In this document: piece after piece, positions 1 to 6,527 of the stretch | Layout: every line of letters begins with the position of its first letter | How positions within the stretch are numbered: position 1 is the first letter of the stretch | From: Steroidobacteraceae bacterium | GTDB taxonomy: Bacteria; Pseudomonadota; Gammaproteobacteria; Steroidobacterales; Steroidobacteraceae | Direction of reading: 5' to 3' | Length of the DNA: 11,329 nt | Assembly: GCA_025927665.1 (NCBI GenBank) | Contig: JAICKZ010000084.1 | Span: forward strand, 1-11,329 | The notes under the pieces: model-generated | Seen by the model: the letters and a program-made list of their open reading frames with translations, nothing else | Databases searched by the model: none | Told to the model about the DNA's origin: nothing | Position numbers and translations under genes: made by a program

Positions 1-2
1 CG

Positions 3-1166
3 CCCCCTTCACAAACCTTGGTGCTGATCGTTCCTGAAGATCCGGTATGGATTCATACCGTGTCAGAAGTGGCCAATAAGTTGTCATATTCTGTTATTAC
101 TGCTGATAGTGCGACAGCCTTTCGTCAAGCTGTGATGCAGTTCAAACCCGCAGTTATCATGCTTAATTTGCAGATGAAGGGAGTAGATGGTGTTGCGGGT
201 TTGCGCTATTTGGCAAGTACTGGTTTACCTACCGAAATCTTGTTGGTAAGTACGTTGGATGCGCGTGTGTTGTCAACTGCAAAGCAATTCGGTACTTCGC
301 TGGGATTGAAAATGCTTAAGGCATTGCAAAAGCCTGTTGCCGCTGAGGATCTGGAAAATTGTTTGATGAGCCGCAATAGTGATACAGCGATTATAACGGT
401 GGCCGAGTTGCAGCGAGCGATTGATGAATACGAATTGATGTTGCATTATCAACCCATTTTGCATCGTGCTCACGGCAGTTGGTATGTCGGTGCAGTGGAA
501 GCACTGGTACGTTGGCAACATCCTACTCGTGGTTTGTTATATCCGGCGCAATTTTTACCATTGGCGGAACAATCAAAATTGTCGGCCAAGCTTACTGACT
601 TTGTGCTGAATGAATCATTGCGACAAGTAGGACATTGGCGTCAAAACGGACTGGATTTGAATTTGGCTGTAAATCTGCCCGCGCATACTGTGGGTGATTT
701 GGATTTTCCAGATCGTCTATCAAAAGTATTGCGTGAATTCAGCGTTGATGGCAACGCTCTATGTTTTGAAGTTACCGAAGCAACTGCGGTAGGTGAAATC
801 GAAACAGTGATGGACAGCTTCGCTCGCTTGCGTGTGCGTGGTGTGGGCTTGGCATTGGATGATTTCGGTGTCGGCACTTCGTCATTGACGCAGCTTTATA
901 AAATGCCCTATAGCATGTTGAAGATTGATAGCACCTTAATCGCTGAGATGGCGCACGCGCCTGAGGCTAACACCATTGTTGAAGCGATCATTGATCTTGG
1001 CCACAAACTATCTTTGATGGTATGCGCTGAAGGCGTTGAAGATTCAATGACCTTTGATGCGCTGGATCATGCGGGATGTGATCAAATGCAAGGCAATCAC
1101 ATCAGCAAGCCGGTTCCTGCATCAGCGCTTGAAACCTTTATGCTTGCATGGGGACATGCGGCGTAA
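3..1166 (+). CDS. Receiver-like + EAL-domain protein (c-di-GMP phosphodiesterase type), 5' partial
   Basis: The frame is open to the left edge, so the true start probably lies outside; the first in-window start is TTG at 18 (numbering below counts it as residue 1). Residues ~1-115 have a CheY-like receiver pattern and ~127-378 an EAL domain. The EAL catalytic set looks complete: E161-A162-L163, N219, E251 and E254 (EVTE), D281-D282 (DDFG), K302 (LKID), E338 (AEGVE) and Q358. The family hydrolyses c-di-GMP to pGpG in the cytoplasm. The receiver keeps the Ser (S78) and Lys (K105), but Asn50 occupies the phospho-acceptor Asp position and only part of the N-terminal acidic patch remains (VPED instead of VDDD). 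Activity of the EAL domain is therefore likely, but phosphorylation control is doubtful. No GGDEF domain is present in the visible part. Leucine is encoded mostly by TTG. Confidence 0.9.
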   Translation, partial: PPSQTLVLIVPEDPVWIHTVSEVANKLSYSVITADSATAFRQAVMQFKPAVIMLNLQMKGVDGVAGLRYLASTGLPTEILLVSTLDARVLSTAKQFGTSLGLKMLKALQKPVAAEDLENCLMSRNSDTAIITVAELQRAIDEYELMLHYQPILHRAHGSWYVGAVEALVRWQHPTRGLLYPAQFLPLAEQSKLSAKLTDFVLNESLRQVGHWRQNGLDLNLAVNLPAHTVGDLDFPDRLSKVLREFSVDGNALCFEVTEATAVGEIETVMDSFARLRVRGVGLALDDFGVGTSSLTQLYKMPYSMLKIDSTLIAEMAHAPEANTIVEAIIDLGHKLSLMVCAEGVEDSMTFDALDHAGCDQMQGNHISKPVPASALETFMLAWGHAA

Positions 1167-1312
1167 ACTTATTGATTTTGTTATATCGCCGCGACCGCTA
1201 TGTGCCGACTCTTCCATTGAGAACGTGCACTGTAAAACGACAGAACGTTACTACGGCCTCAATCAACAATGATCGCTGGCTTGATTATCATGAATGTGTA
1301 ATGGATTAAACA

Positions 1313-1348
1313 TTGATATCACTTCATGTTTCAAAGTAACGATATCAA
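1313..1348. repeat. Inverted repeat TTGATATC ... GATATCAA
   Basis: Two perfect 8-base arms, 1313-1320 and 1341-1348, separated by 20 bases. CAT and its complement lie just outside the arms with a 2-base offset. It could be an operator-type dyad or chance; there is no T-run to suggest a terminator. Confidence 0.35.
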
Positions 1349-1632
1349 CATGCTTCAATTCTTCCGGCGTTTATTGCAGATGGCTTTGACCTCGTGTCGC
1401 TTCGTCCGGCATGCTAGTCTCATCACTTCGTTATGCGTTTGAGTAATTGCAATCGTGAGCATTGCCATTGTTTTTGGTACGCCTGCTCCAAACGTTGCAC
1501 AGCATTACTAGCCCGCTGTTTTCACCAGCCTCTCCATGTTGTCATGATTAATGTTGAGGGGCATGTAATCGTATGTTGCATGCGCATGCTATTGCGAGAA
1601 GCGTTGCTAATGTCTAGAGTGCACGCACTGAA

Positions 1633-1644
1633 TACGGTACTGGA
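1633..1644 (+). repeat. Left copy of 12-bp direct repeat TACGGTACTGGA
   Basis: Identical to 3605-3616, and the similarity continues one mismatch further (ATC versus TTC). The two copies bracket the M3 peptidase gene and its candidate terminator. A repeat of this length can occur by chance in 11 kb; its weight comes from the position of the right copy. Confidence 0.5.
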
Positions 1645-1745
1645 ATCGTCAAGCATGATCGCGGCCTGAGTGATGCTCGCGTCAGCGCCCGGAACGATTC
1701 ATCGTCCGCCAACGCATATGTCATTGAACTGCTGAGCTTGTTTCT

Positions 1746-3521
1746 ATGAACACACTGATTTCGCTCATTGCGACTGCTACCTTAACTACGGCTCTCTATA
1801 CAATAGATCTCACTCGGTACTTTCCCAATGACATGACGGAGAAGACTGAGAGGATTACGTTGCTAGCGAACGTTGTTGCTTTCGAGAAGCAGACGGCATC
1901 CACGATTACCGCGCCCAAAGACCTAGTAAGTTGGCTCGCCAGCTACGAGTCCCTCAGTAAAGCCCTTCAGAAGCACGATCTCTATGTCTATCTGCGCGCG
2001 GAGGAGAGTCGCGACAATCGAGAAGATGCAACAGCGGATGAAGTTCTCGGTGAGGCTATTAGTCATCTGACTTCATCAGTACAAAATACCTTGGCGGATT
2101 TGGGGTCCGCGAAGTTACATAGTTTCATTAGTGCGGCTTCCTCGCTCGCCCCATACAAGCAATTCATTGACGATTCTCTAGTGCGTTCTGCTCATGACCG
2201 CCAGAATGAACAGGCAGTCCGGCTACTGGCACAGCCCGCTCTCGACAGTCTCAGCAGTTCCTACAAAGCGCTGCGCACGCATGCTCTCTCATCTGCTGCC
2301 GCCCATAAGCCAGATTCTGCCGTAGAGATGGCTGAGGCAAAGTGGAGCCCTTTCATGCAGAACGAAGACGCGTTCGCGGCACTCCTTCTGCCACTCGTCA
2401 CTCTTCAGAATGGCAAAGCCAAACTGCAGGGGTTTACCAACGCCCCAGAAGCAGCCTACTACCGTGCTCACATGTCGCCGACCACGGTACGCAACGTATT
2501 GTCGACGGTACGAGCATCTGATGCTTACAGTCACTATCAATCGATGATTGAAGAGACCGCCGCTCAGAAGCTCCACATAGAACAGGCCAAACTGCATGCC
2601 TCGGACTTGGACGCGGTAGATAGCTATTCACCGCCATCAATTTCCTTCCCGGAAGCAGTCTCTTTGATACTCGCAGCGACCAAGCCCATGGGAGCTGAGT
2701 ACGCCAAGCAATACGCGCAACTGTTCGATCCGGCTGCTCATCGAGTCATGTGGTGTCACGAAGATAAGTGCGATGACACTGGATTTTCAGTGGGTTATGC
2801 AGGTCTGGTATCCGGTCTTTTCTACGGTAAATATGATGGTTCAATCAATAGTGTGCGGGCCGTCGCCCACGAAGCAGGGCATGCGGTGCATCGGCAGTTT
2901 ATGAGCACCAACCAACCGCTCGCGGTCTATAACGACGGACCCCATTTCGTGTTTGAGTCCTTCGCGATCTTCAATGAATTGCTGCTTCTGGATCATCTAT
3001 ATCGGTCCGCGAACTCACCTGCGGCTAAGGCGTATTACCTTCACGCATTCTTGAATGACGCCACCTCTCAAGTATTCGGTTCCGCGCGGGAAACTGATCT
3101 TGAGGAATCGATTTACGCGGACGTGCAAACTGGCAGCCTTCGGACGGCCACCGATCTGGATGCACTTACGTTGCAGGTATTTACGCGCTACTCGGCCGCG
3201 CCAGCTCTAACGCCCGGGATAAAAGTGTTTTGGGCTGCCAACCAGCTGTATTTCGGCGATCCGCTCTACGATGTGAACTATCTGTTTGCTGGCTTACTCG
3301 CGCTAAAATATCTCCAGCAATATGAGCAGGATCCCAAGGAATTCGCACGCCACTACGTGGCACTACTCAAGAATGGCTTTACGGACACGCCGCAGGTATT
3401 GGAACGTAAATTCCTCGACATCGACTTGGACGATACCGATGGGTTGGTAGGCAATGCTGCTGCAATGATCAATCATCGCAGTGTAGAACTGTCGAACTTA
3501 TATTCCGCTTCGGTACCTTAG
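1746..3521 (+). CDS. M3-family zinc metallopeptidase, oligoendopeptidase F-like, probably exported
   Basis: A 591-residue protein of about the usual PepF length. The zinc site reads HEAGH (H375, E376, H379), with the third ligand E404 in ESFAIFNE, 25 residues after H379; this spacing is that of M3 (thimet/PepF) peptidases. The C-terminal part (GDPLYDVNYLFAGLLALKYL, then an Asp-Pro and a small Leu-rich helix) follows the end of PepF domains. The PepF-like opening pattern (DLTRYFPND) begins near residue 21, so residues 1-20 are extra. They are hydrophobic and Ala/Thr-rich, possibly a signal peptide, though they lack an N-terminal Lys or Arg. The family cleaves oligopeptides. ATG 1746 is the first start after an in-frame stop at 1725; there is no clear Shine-Dalgarno. 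Leucine codons are CTC/CTG/CTT-rich, unlike the TTG-rich EAL gene. It stands alone between a gene-poor stretch and a broken gene, so acquisition by transfer is plausible. Confidence 0.85.
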   Translation: MNTLISLIATATLTTALYTIDLTRYFPNDMTEKTERITLLANVVAFEKQTASTITAPKDLVSWLASYESLSKALQKHDLYVYLRAEESRDNREDATADEVLGEAISHLTSSVQNTLADLGSAKLHSFISAASSLAPYKQFIDDSLVRSAHDRQNEQAVRLLAQPALDSLSSSYKALRTHALSSAAAHKPDSAVEMAEAKWSPFMQNEDAFAALLLPLVTLQNGKAKLQGFTNAPEAAYYRAHMSPTTVRNVLSTVRASDAYSHYQSMIEETAAQKLHIEQAKLHASDLDAVDSYSPPSISFPEAVSLILAATKPMGAEYAKQYAQLFDPAAHRVMWCHEDKCDDTGFSVGYAGLVSGLFYGKYDGSINSVRAVAHEAGHAVHRQFMSTNQPLAVYNDGPHFVFESFAIFNELLLLDHLYRSANSPAAKAYYLHAFLNDATSQVFGSARETDLEESIYADVQTGSLRTATDLDALTLQVFTRYSAAPALTPGIKVFWAANQLYFGDPLYDVNYLFAGLLALKYLQQYEQDPKEFARHYVALLKNGFTDTPQVLERKFLDIDLDDTDGLVGNAAAMINHRSVELSNLYSASVP

Positions 3522-3533
3522 CGTGCTTTAAAC

Positions 3534-3585
3534 GGCGAATTGTGTCTTCACCTCAATCAGTCGCCGCTCTTGATTTTCTTTTCTA
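3534..3585 (+). terminator. Candidate terminator after the M3 peptidase
   Basis: GGCGAATTG (3534-3542) can pair with CAAT (3554-3557) and TCGCC (3561-3565), leaving a 3-base bulge and an 11-base loop. A T-rich stretch with TTTTCTTTTCT follows to 3585. It begins 12 bases after the peptidase stop codon, as expected for an intrinsic terminator, but the stem is imperfect. Confidence 0.4.
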
Positions 3586-3589
3586 TTGA

Positions 3590-3886
3590 TCTAGTTGGCA
3601 ACAGTACGGTACTGGATTCTCTGGCGGCCGTGCGCCGCTGAATGGTTTCGATCCGTTATTTCAAATTCCGAGTGGCGTGCATTTGAGTGGTTTTGCTAGT
3701 GCTTTTACATTTGGTACACCGGAATGGCCGTTGTCTGATATCCCTTTGCAAACGATAGTCGAAAGAGTCGAAGCCGATATCTACAAAGCAAAACCTGTTC
3801 GCATGTTTGAATTTAACCATATTGTCGAAGTACATCGATTGATGGAAAGCAATGAAGCCGGTGGAAAGCTGGTTGTTCGCGTGTGA
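3590..3886 (+). pseudogene. C-terminal remnant of a zinc-binding alcohol dehydrogenase / quinone oxidoreductase (MDR)
   Basis: The frame is open from 3590 (stop at 3587) to TGA at 3884-3886, but recognisable similarity runs only from about 3614. The translated features GFSGGRAPL, FDPLFQIPSGVHLSGF, FGTPEWPLSDIPLQ, AKPVRMFEFNHI and HRLMESNEAGGKLVV follow in order the last ~90 residues of medium-chain zinc-binding dehydrogenases of the quinone-oxidoreductase type. About the first 70% (GroES-like domain and the Rossmann GxGxxG region) is missing, and I did not find it to the left. A GTG at 3677 could start a 69-residue product, but this would lack the active site and cofactor site, so it should be inactive. 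The remnant is itself undecayed (no internal stop), suggesting recent truncation. Confidence 0.8.
3605..3616 (+). repeat. Right copy of 12-bp direct repeat TACGGTACTGGA
   Basis: Identical to 1633-1644. This copy sits where recognisable dehydrogenase similarity begins (the Gly-Phe encoded at 3614-3619), so it may mark a recombination junction. Confidence 0.5.
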
Positions 3887-3912
3887 TAAGCGATAAATAT
3901 TAGGATGCGCAA

Positions 3913-3943
3913 TTCAAAGCAGATGTTCAAACATCTGCTTGAA
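3913..3943. terminator. Strong hairpin between converging genes
   Basis: AAGCAGATGT (3917-3926), loop TCAA, ACATCTGCTT (3931-3940) is a perfect 10-bp stem. With one bulged A it extends to TTC/GAA at 3913-3915 and 3941-3943. It lies between the end of the dehydrogenase remnant (3886) and the minus-strand stop of the DUF4380-like gene (3954), so it could serve both strands. Neither side has a classic T-run; the minus-strand exit (TTTGAATT) is the more T-rich. Confidence 0.55.
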
Positions 3944-3953
3944 GGAAATTGAA

Positions 3954-4979
3954 TCAGTGATATGGATGACGGGAATACGCATTGCAACAAGGCAACAATT
4001 GTTTACGGACAAATTCAATCAGTGAGTCGCTGCCGATAGCAACTTTGATAGTTGATGGAATTTGTACCACCCGCCATTGAACCGACCATGGCAATTTTCC
4101 GCCACTGACAAGCGAGGTGTACGTGCCTTGTGCTTCAAGCTCTAGATAATCAGTGCCCGGATAAATTTCAATATCACCTTCACCAGGTGCAGTGCTTTGT
4201 GTTGTTGCATCAGCAAACTGCTTTATAAAGAGCGTATCACCTAGCGCATAAGCAAGCCATCCATCGGTTCCATCTGCAATCAGCTTGGCGCCACTGGTTG
4301 AAACAGGTACAGCTTTAGTTGTGTCATCGAACCAAGCAATATTTGTATTACTTGTTACCGTGACGAACGCCGCGAGCGGACCGGGAGTAAGTTTTTTATT
4401 ATCACCCACTGGAAAGAACGCAATGCCGCCGCGTGGTACACGAGTGATTTCCCATGGAGCCATTTGAACCGCTTTGGATGCGTTGATGGTATATCGCAAA
4501 TTGATCGTACAGGCTTTATCATCAATCGAAAAATCCTTATCAACGCTGGCGCCAAATGTTTCATTGTTGCCTCCAGTCAACATCAAATGATTGTTATCAA
4601 CTTGTGCTGAATAAGGATTGCCATCAATGGATGCAATCGGTGGCCACGTTGCAGGCGTCCATTTTTTTTGCGGACTGGTCCAGAAGGTGGAACCAGAACC
4701 ATTACAAACGCCCATGCTGTTATATTCAGGCGAAGGACAAGCATAGGGAGTGATAACCACTCTATCTTTAAATTTCAATGCAGAAACGCGCCCACCAATT
4801 TGTGGATTGACATGCATCTCGATGCCGCAATTTTCAGCGTTAAAGCGATAATCCATATTAGAGATTTTTATTGGCACAACGATATGTGCATGAACGTTGT
4901 TGGCACAGGTGAGTAACAACATACAGATCATAAAGAACGCAATATTAATACGCGATGTGTAAAGCTTGAAATGATTCAT
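3954..4979 (-). CDS. Secreted DUF4380-like protein (galactose-mutarotase-like fold)
   Basis: 341 residues. The N-terminus is a good signal peptide: Lys5 and Arg10, a hydrophobic core at ~12-25, and a likely cut after Ala31 (NNVHA-H). The mature part carries patterns I associate with DUF4380: NPQIGGRVSALKF (~58-70), FWTSPQ with WPP (~99-114), APWEITRVPRGG (~174-185) and FFP. Further on come an acidic IEIYPG segment and a final Trp-containing strand. This family is thought to adopt a carbohydrate-binding, mutarotase-like beta fold, but its function is not established. Cys51, 81, 92 and 157 in the mature part could form disulfides in the periplasm. ATG 4979 is chosen because it gives the complete signal peptide; the Shine-Dalgarno is weak. 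It lies 52 bases downstream of the small membrane gene on the same strand and is probably co-transcribed with it. Confidence 0.75.
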   Translation of the reverse strand: MNHFKLYTSRINIAFFMICMLLLTCANNVHAHIVVPIKISNMDYRFNAENCGIEMHVNPQIGGRVSALKFKDRVVITPYACPSPEYNSMGVCNGSGSTFWTSPQKKWTPATWPPIASIDGNPYSAQVDNNHLMLTGGNNETFGASVDKDFSIDDKACTINLRYTINASKAVQMAPWEITRVPRGGIAFFPVGDNKKLTPGPLAAFVTVTSNTNIAWFDDTTKAVPVSTSGAKLIADGTDGWLAYALGDTLFIKQFADATTQSTAPGEGDIEIYPGTDYLELEAQGTYTSLVSGGKLPWSVQWRVVQIPSTIKVAIGSDSLIEFVRKQLLPCCNAYSRHPYH

Positions 4980-5031
4980 AAATGTATATTGCTGAGCTGA
5001 AGGTTAAATAGATATTCATGGATAGATCGAT

Positions 5032-5280
5032 TCAATCCAAATTAATACCTGGATAATCTGAGTCTAATGGAATAAGCGGCAATTGTGATTTGATGTGCTC
5101 TCGGTTAGAGAGTAGAAAACTCATGATAACGATAGCGCCCAGTATAGGGACGAGCCAGATCAATAATACCTGGGCCAGCTTTTGCTTTGGCGTTAAGAAT
5201 GTGATCTGCGTTACCCACACGGTAACGATGAGATTAATTGCCACAAAAATTAAAGATACTCCGATAATTAGGGCCGTCAT
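5032..5280 (-). CDS. Small two-TM inner-membrane protein
   Basis: 82 residues with two hydrophobic segments, ~3-25 and ~36-57, the second containing WLVPILGAI. This W..P.LGAI pattern resembles the N-terminal membrane segment of phospholipase D/cardiolipin synthase proteins (PLDc_N type), but no catalytic domain follows, so no enzymatic role can be claimed. A Lys/Gln-rich turn (PKQKLAQ) links the segments, and a soluble tail of ~25 residues with several acidic residues follows. AAGGA lies about 10 bases before ATG, and a good sigma70-like promoter sits just upstream (5308-5336). It probably leads a two-gene unit with the DUF4380-like gene. Confidence 0.75.
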   Translation of the reverse strand: MTALIIGVSLIFVAINLIVTVWVTQITFLTPKQKLAQVLLIWLVPILGAIVIMSFLLSNREHIKSQLPLIPLDSDYPGINLD

Positions 5281-5307
5281 GTATTAAGTCCTTATTTCAC
5301 CAATGTG

Positions 5308-5336
5308 ATGTTACTGAATAAAGTAATGGTTGCCAA
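5308..5336 (-). promoter_or_regulatory. Sigma70-type promoter for the small membrane gene
   Basis: On the minus strand: TTGGCA (5336-5331), 17 bases, then TAACAT (5313-5308). This gives 5/6 and 4/6 matches to consensus with optimal spacing. It predicts a transcript start near 5301, about 20 bases before the start codon, just leaving room for the AAGGA site. Confidence 0.5.
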
Positions 5337-5414
5337 ATAGCATTAAGATCAGTCAGTGCCGCTTAAAAATCCAAAATTCTTTACAACTGTATAAATAAAC
5401 AGTATTGTGTGTCC

Positions 5415-6497
5415 ATGGTGATGCACGACGAAACACAAGTATTCTTAGGCCGGGGTGCAGTGAGCAATCCCGCGGGTCGATTTGAAATGCAGCAAGTGGT
5501 TTCATTTGATGATGGTTGGACGCCTGAATCAGAAGAACTCCCACCACTCGATACCACCGTACAGGCCGATGCCAGTCGCAGTATTATCACTCACAATGAT
5601 TCGCCAGATATTCCTTTCAATCAGTCCATCAATCCCTATCGGGGTTGTGAGCATGGATGCATTTATTGTTTTGCTCGGCCGACACACGCCTATTTCAATT
5701 TGTCACCGGGGCTTGATTTTGAAACCAAGCTTTTCTACAAACCCGATGCAGCGAAGTTATTGGAAGCCGAGTTAGCTAAACCCACGTATCGCTGTCAGAC
5801 TATTGCCATCGGCACTAACACCGATCCGTATCAGCCCATTGAAAAAGAGTATCGTGTGATGCGCGGTATTCTAGAGGTGCTCCATGCCTGTAATCATCCC
5901 GTCAGTATTGTGACCAAGGGCTCGTTGATCGAACGTGATATAGATTTATTGTCTGACATGGCCAAGCGAAATTTGTCTTCAGTGGCCATTAGCATTACGA
6001 CATTGCGTAATGACTTGAAGCGTATTATGGAGCCGCGTACCGCGTCACCACTCGCGCGACTGCGAGTAGTCAAAGCGCTTAGCGATGCAGGTGTGCCGGT
6101 GTCAGTCATGGTTGCACCGGTTATTCCATTGTTAACTGACAGTGAACTCGAAGACATTCTCGGGGCGGCCGCAGCGGCAGGGGCACGTTATGCGGGCTAT
6201 TTGTTGGTAAGGTTGCCACATGAAGTGAAGCAACTGTTTCGCGATTGGTTAAACATGCATGAACCGTTGAAAGCGAAACATGTCATGTCATTGCTTAATC
6301 AAATGCGCGGTGGTCGTGATAACGATCCGCGCTTCGGCTCACGTCAAAGTGGTGAGGGAATTTATGCGGAACTGCTGGCGAAACGATTCACAGCAACATG
6401 CGAAAAATTAGGAATCAATCGAAGTGAACGTTACTCACTCAATACCAAGCAATTTAAACCACCCATTATTGAAGGCACACAGTTTTCGTTTTGGTAA
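5415..6497 (+). CDS. PA0069-family radical SAM protein
   Basis: 360 residues from ATG 5415; GTG 5409 and ATG 5421 are in-frame alternatives. The radical SAM cluster motif CxxxCxxC is C78-x3-C82-x2-C85 in RGCEHGCIYCFARP, preceded by NPYRG. This binds a [4Fe-4S] cluster that reductively cleaves S-adenosylmethionine. Other family marks are the N-terminal GRGAVSNPAGRFE, GTNTDPYQPIE in the barrel, ITKGS-like VTKGS, SITTL and AGYLLVRLPHEV. PA0069 proteins are related to spore photoproduct lyase and are widespread in proteobacteria; their substrate is not settled. The length is as usual and nothing is broken. No Shine-Dalgarno precedes any start; a TATAAA at 5390-5395 lies so close that the leader would be very short. 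The gene converges on the kinase gene with 30 bases between stop codons. Confidence 0.9.
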   Translation: MVMHDETQVFLGRGAVSNPAGRFEMQQVVSFDDGWTPESEELPPLDTTVQADASRSIITHNDSPDIPFNQSINPYRGCEHGCIYCFARPTHAYFNLSPGLDFETKLFYKPDAAKLLEAELAKPTYRCQTIAIGTNTDPYQPIEKEYRVMRGILEVLHACNHPVSIVTKGSLIERDIDLLSDMAKRNLSSVAISITTLRNDLKRIMEPRTASPLARLRVVKALSDAGVPVSVMVAPVIPLLTDSELEDILGAAAAAGARYAGYLLVRLPHEVKQLFRDWLNMHEPLKAKHVMSLLNQMRGGRDNDPRFGSRQSGEGIYAELLAKRFTATCEKLGINRSERYSLNTKQFKPPIIEGTQFSFW

Positions 6498-6527
6498 TTA
6501 TTAATGATTGATAGCTGATGTATTTTG

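Larger units (their letters stand above)
1167..1745. other. Gene-poor interval, no supported gene
   Basis: About 580 bases between the EAL gene and the M3 peptidase. Short open frames exist (38 codons from ATG 1326; 78 codons from 1433, Cys- and His-rich), but neither has a ribosome binding site or a recognisable protein. The minus strand around 1440-1540 also has a Gln/Lys-rich, protein-like stretch broken by in-frame stops. The interval may be decayed sequence; I recognise no family in it. It contains a short inverted repeat at 1313-1348, a 12-bp palindrome GCATGCGCATGC at 1578-1589 and one copy of a direct repeat at 1633-1644. Confidence 0.6.

Noticed and set aside
1326..1442. 38-codon open frame on the plus strand
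   Set aside because: No ribosome binding site, unbiased composition and no family resemblance; it lies in an interval that looks non-coding.
1433..1669. 78-codon open frame, Cys- and His-rich
   Set aside because: No Shine-Dalgarno, irregular composition without CxxC spacing, and no recognisable domain.
1746..3616. Insertion sequence or transposon carrying the peptidase
   Set aside because: No transposase gene and no terminal inverted repeats were found at the ends defined by the 12-bp direct repeat; recombination remains possible, but a named mobile element is not supported.
3945..4024. 16-base imperfect direct repeat (AAATTSAATCAGTGA) at the 3' end of the DUF4380-like gene
   Set aside because: The sequences diverge at once after the repeat and the 64-base offset is not a codon multiple, so a tandem duplication is not supported.
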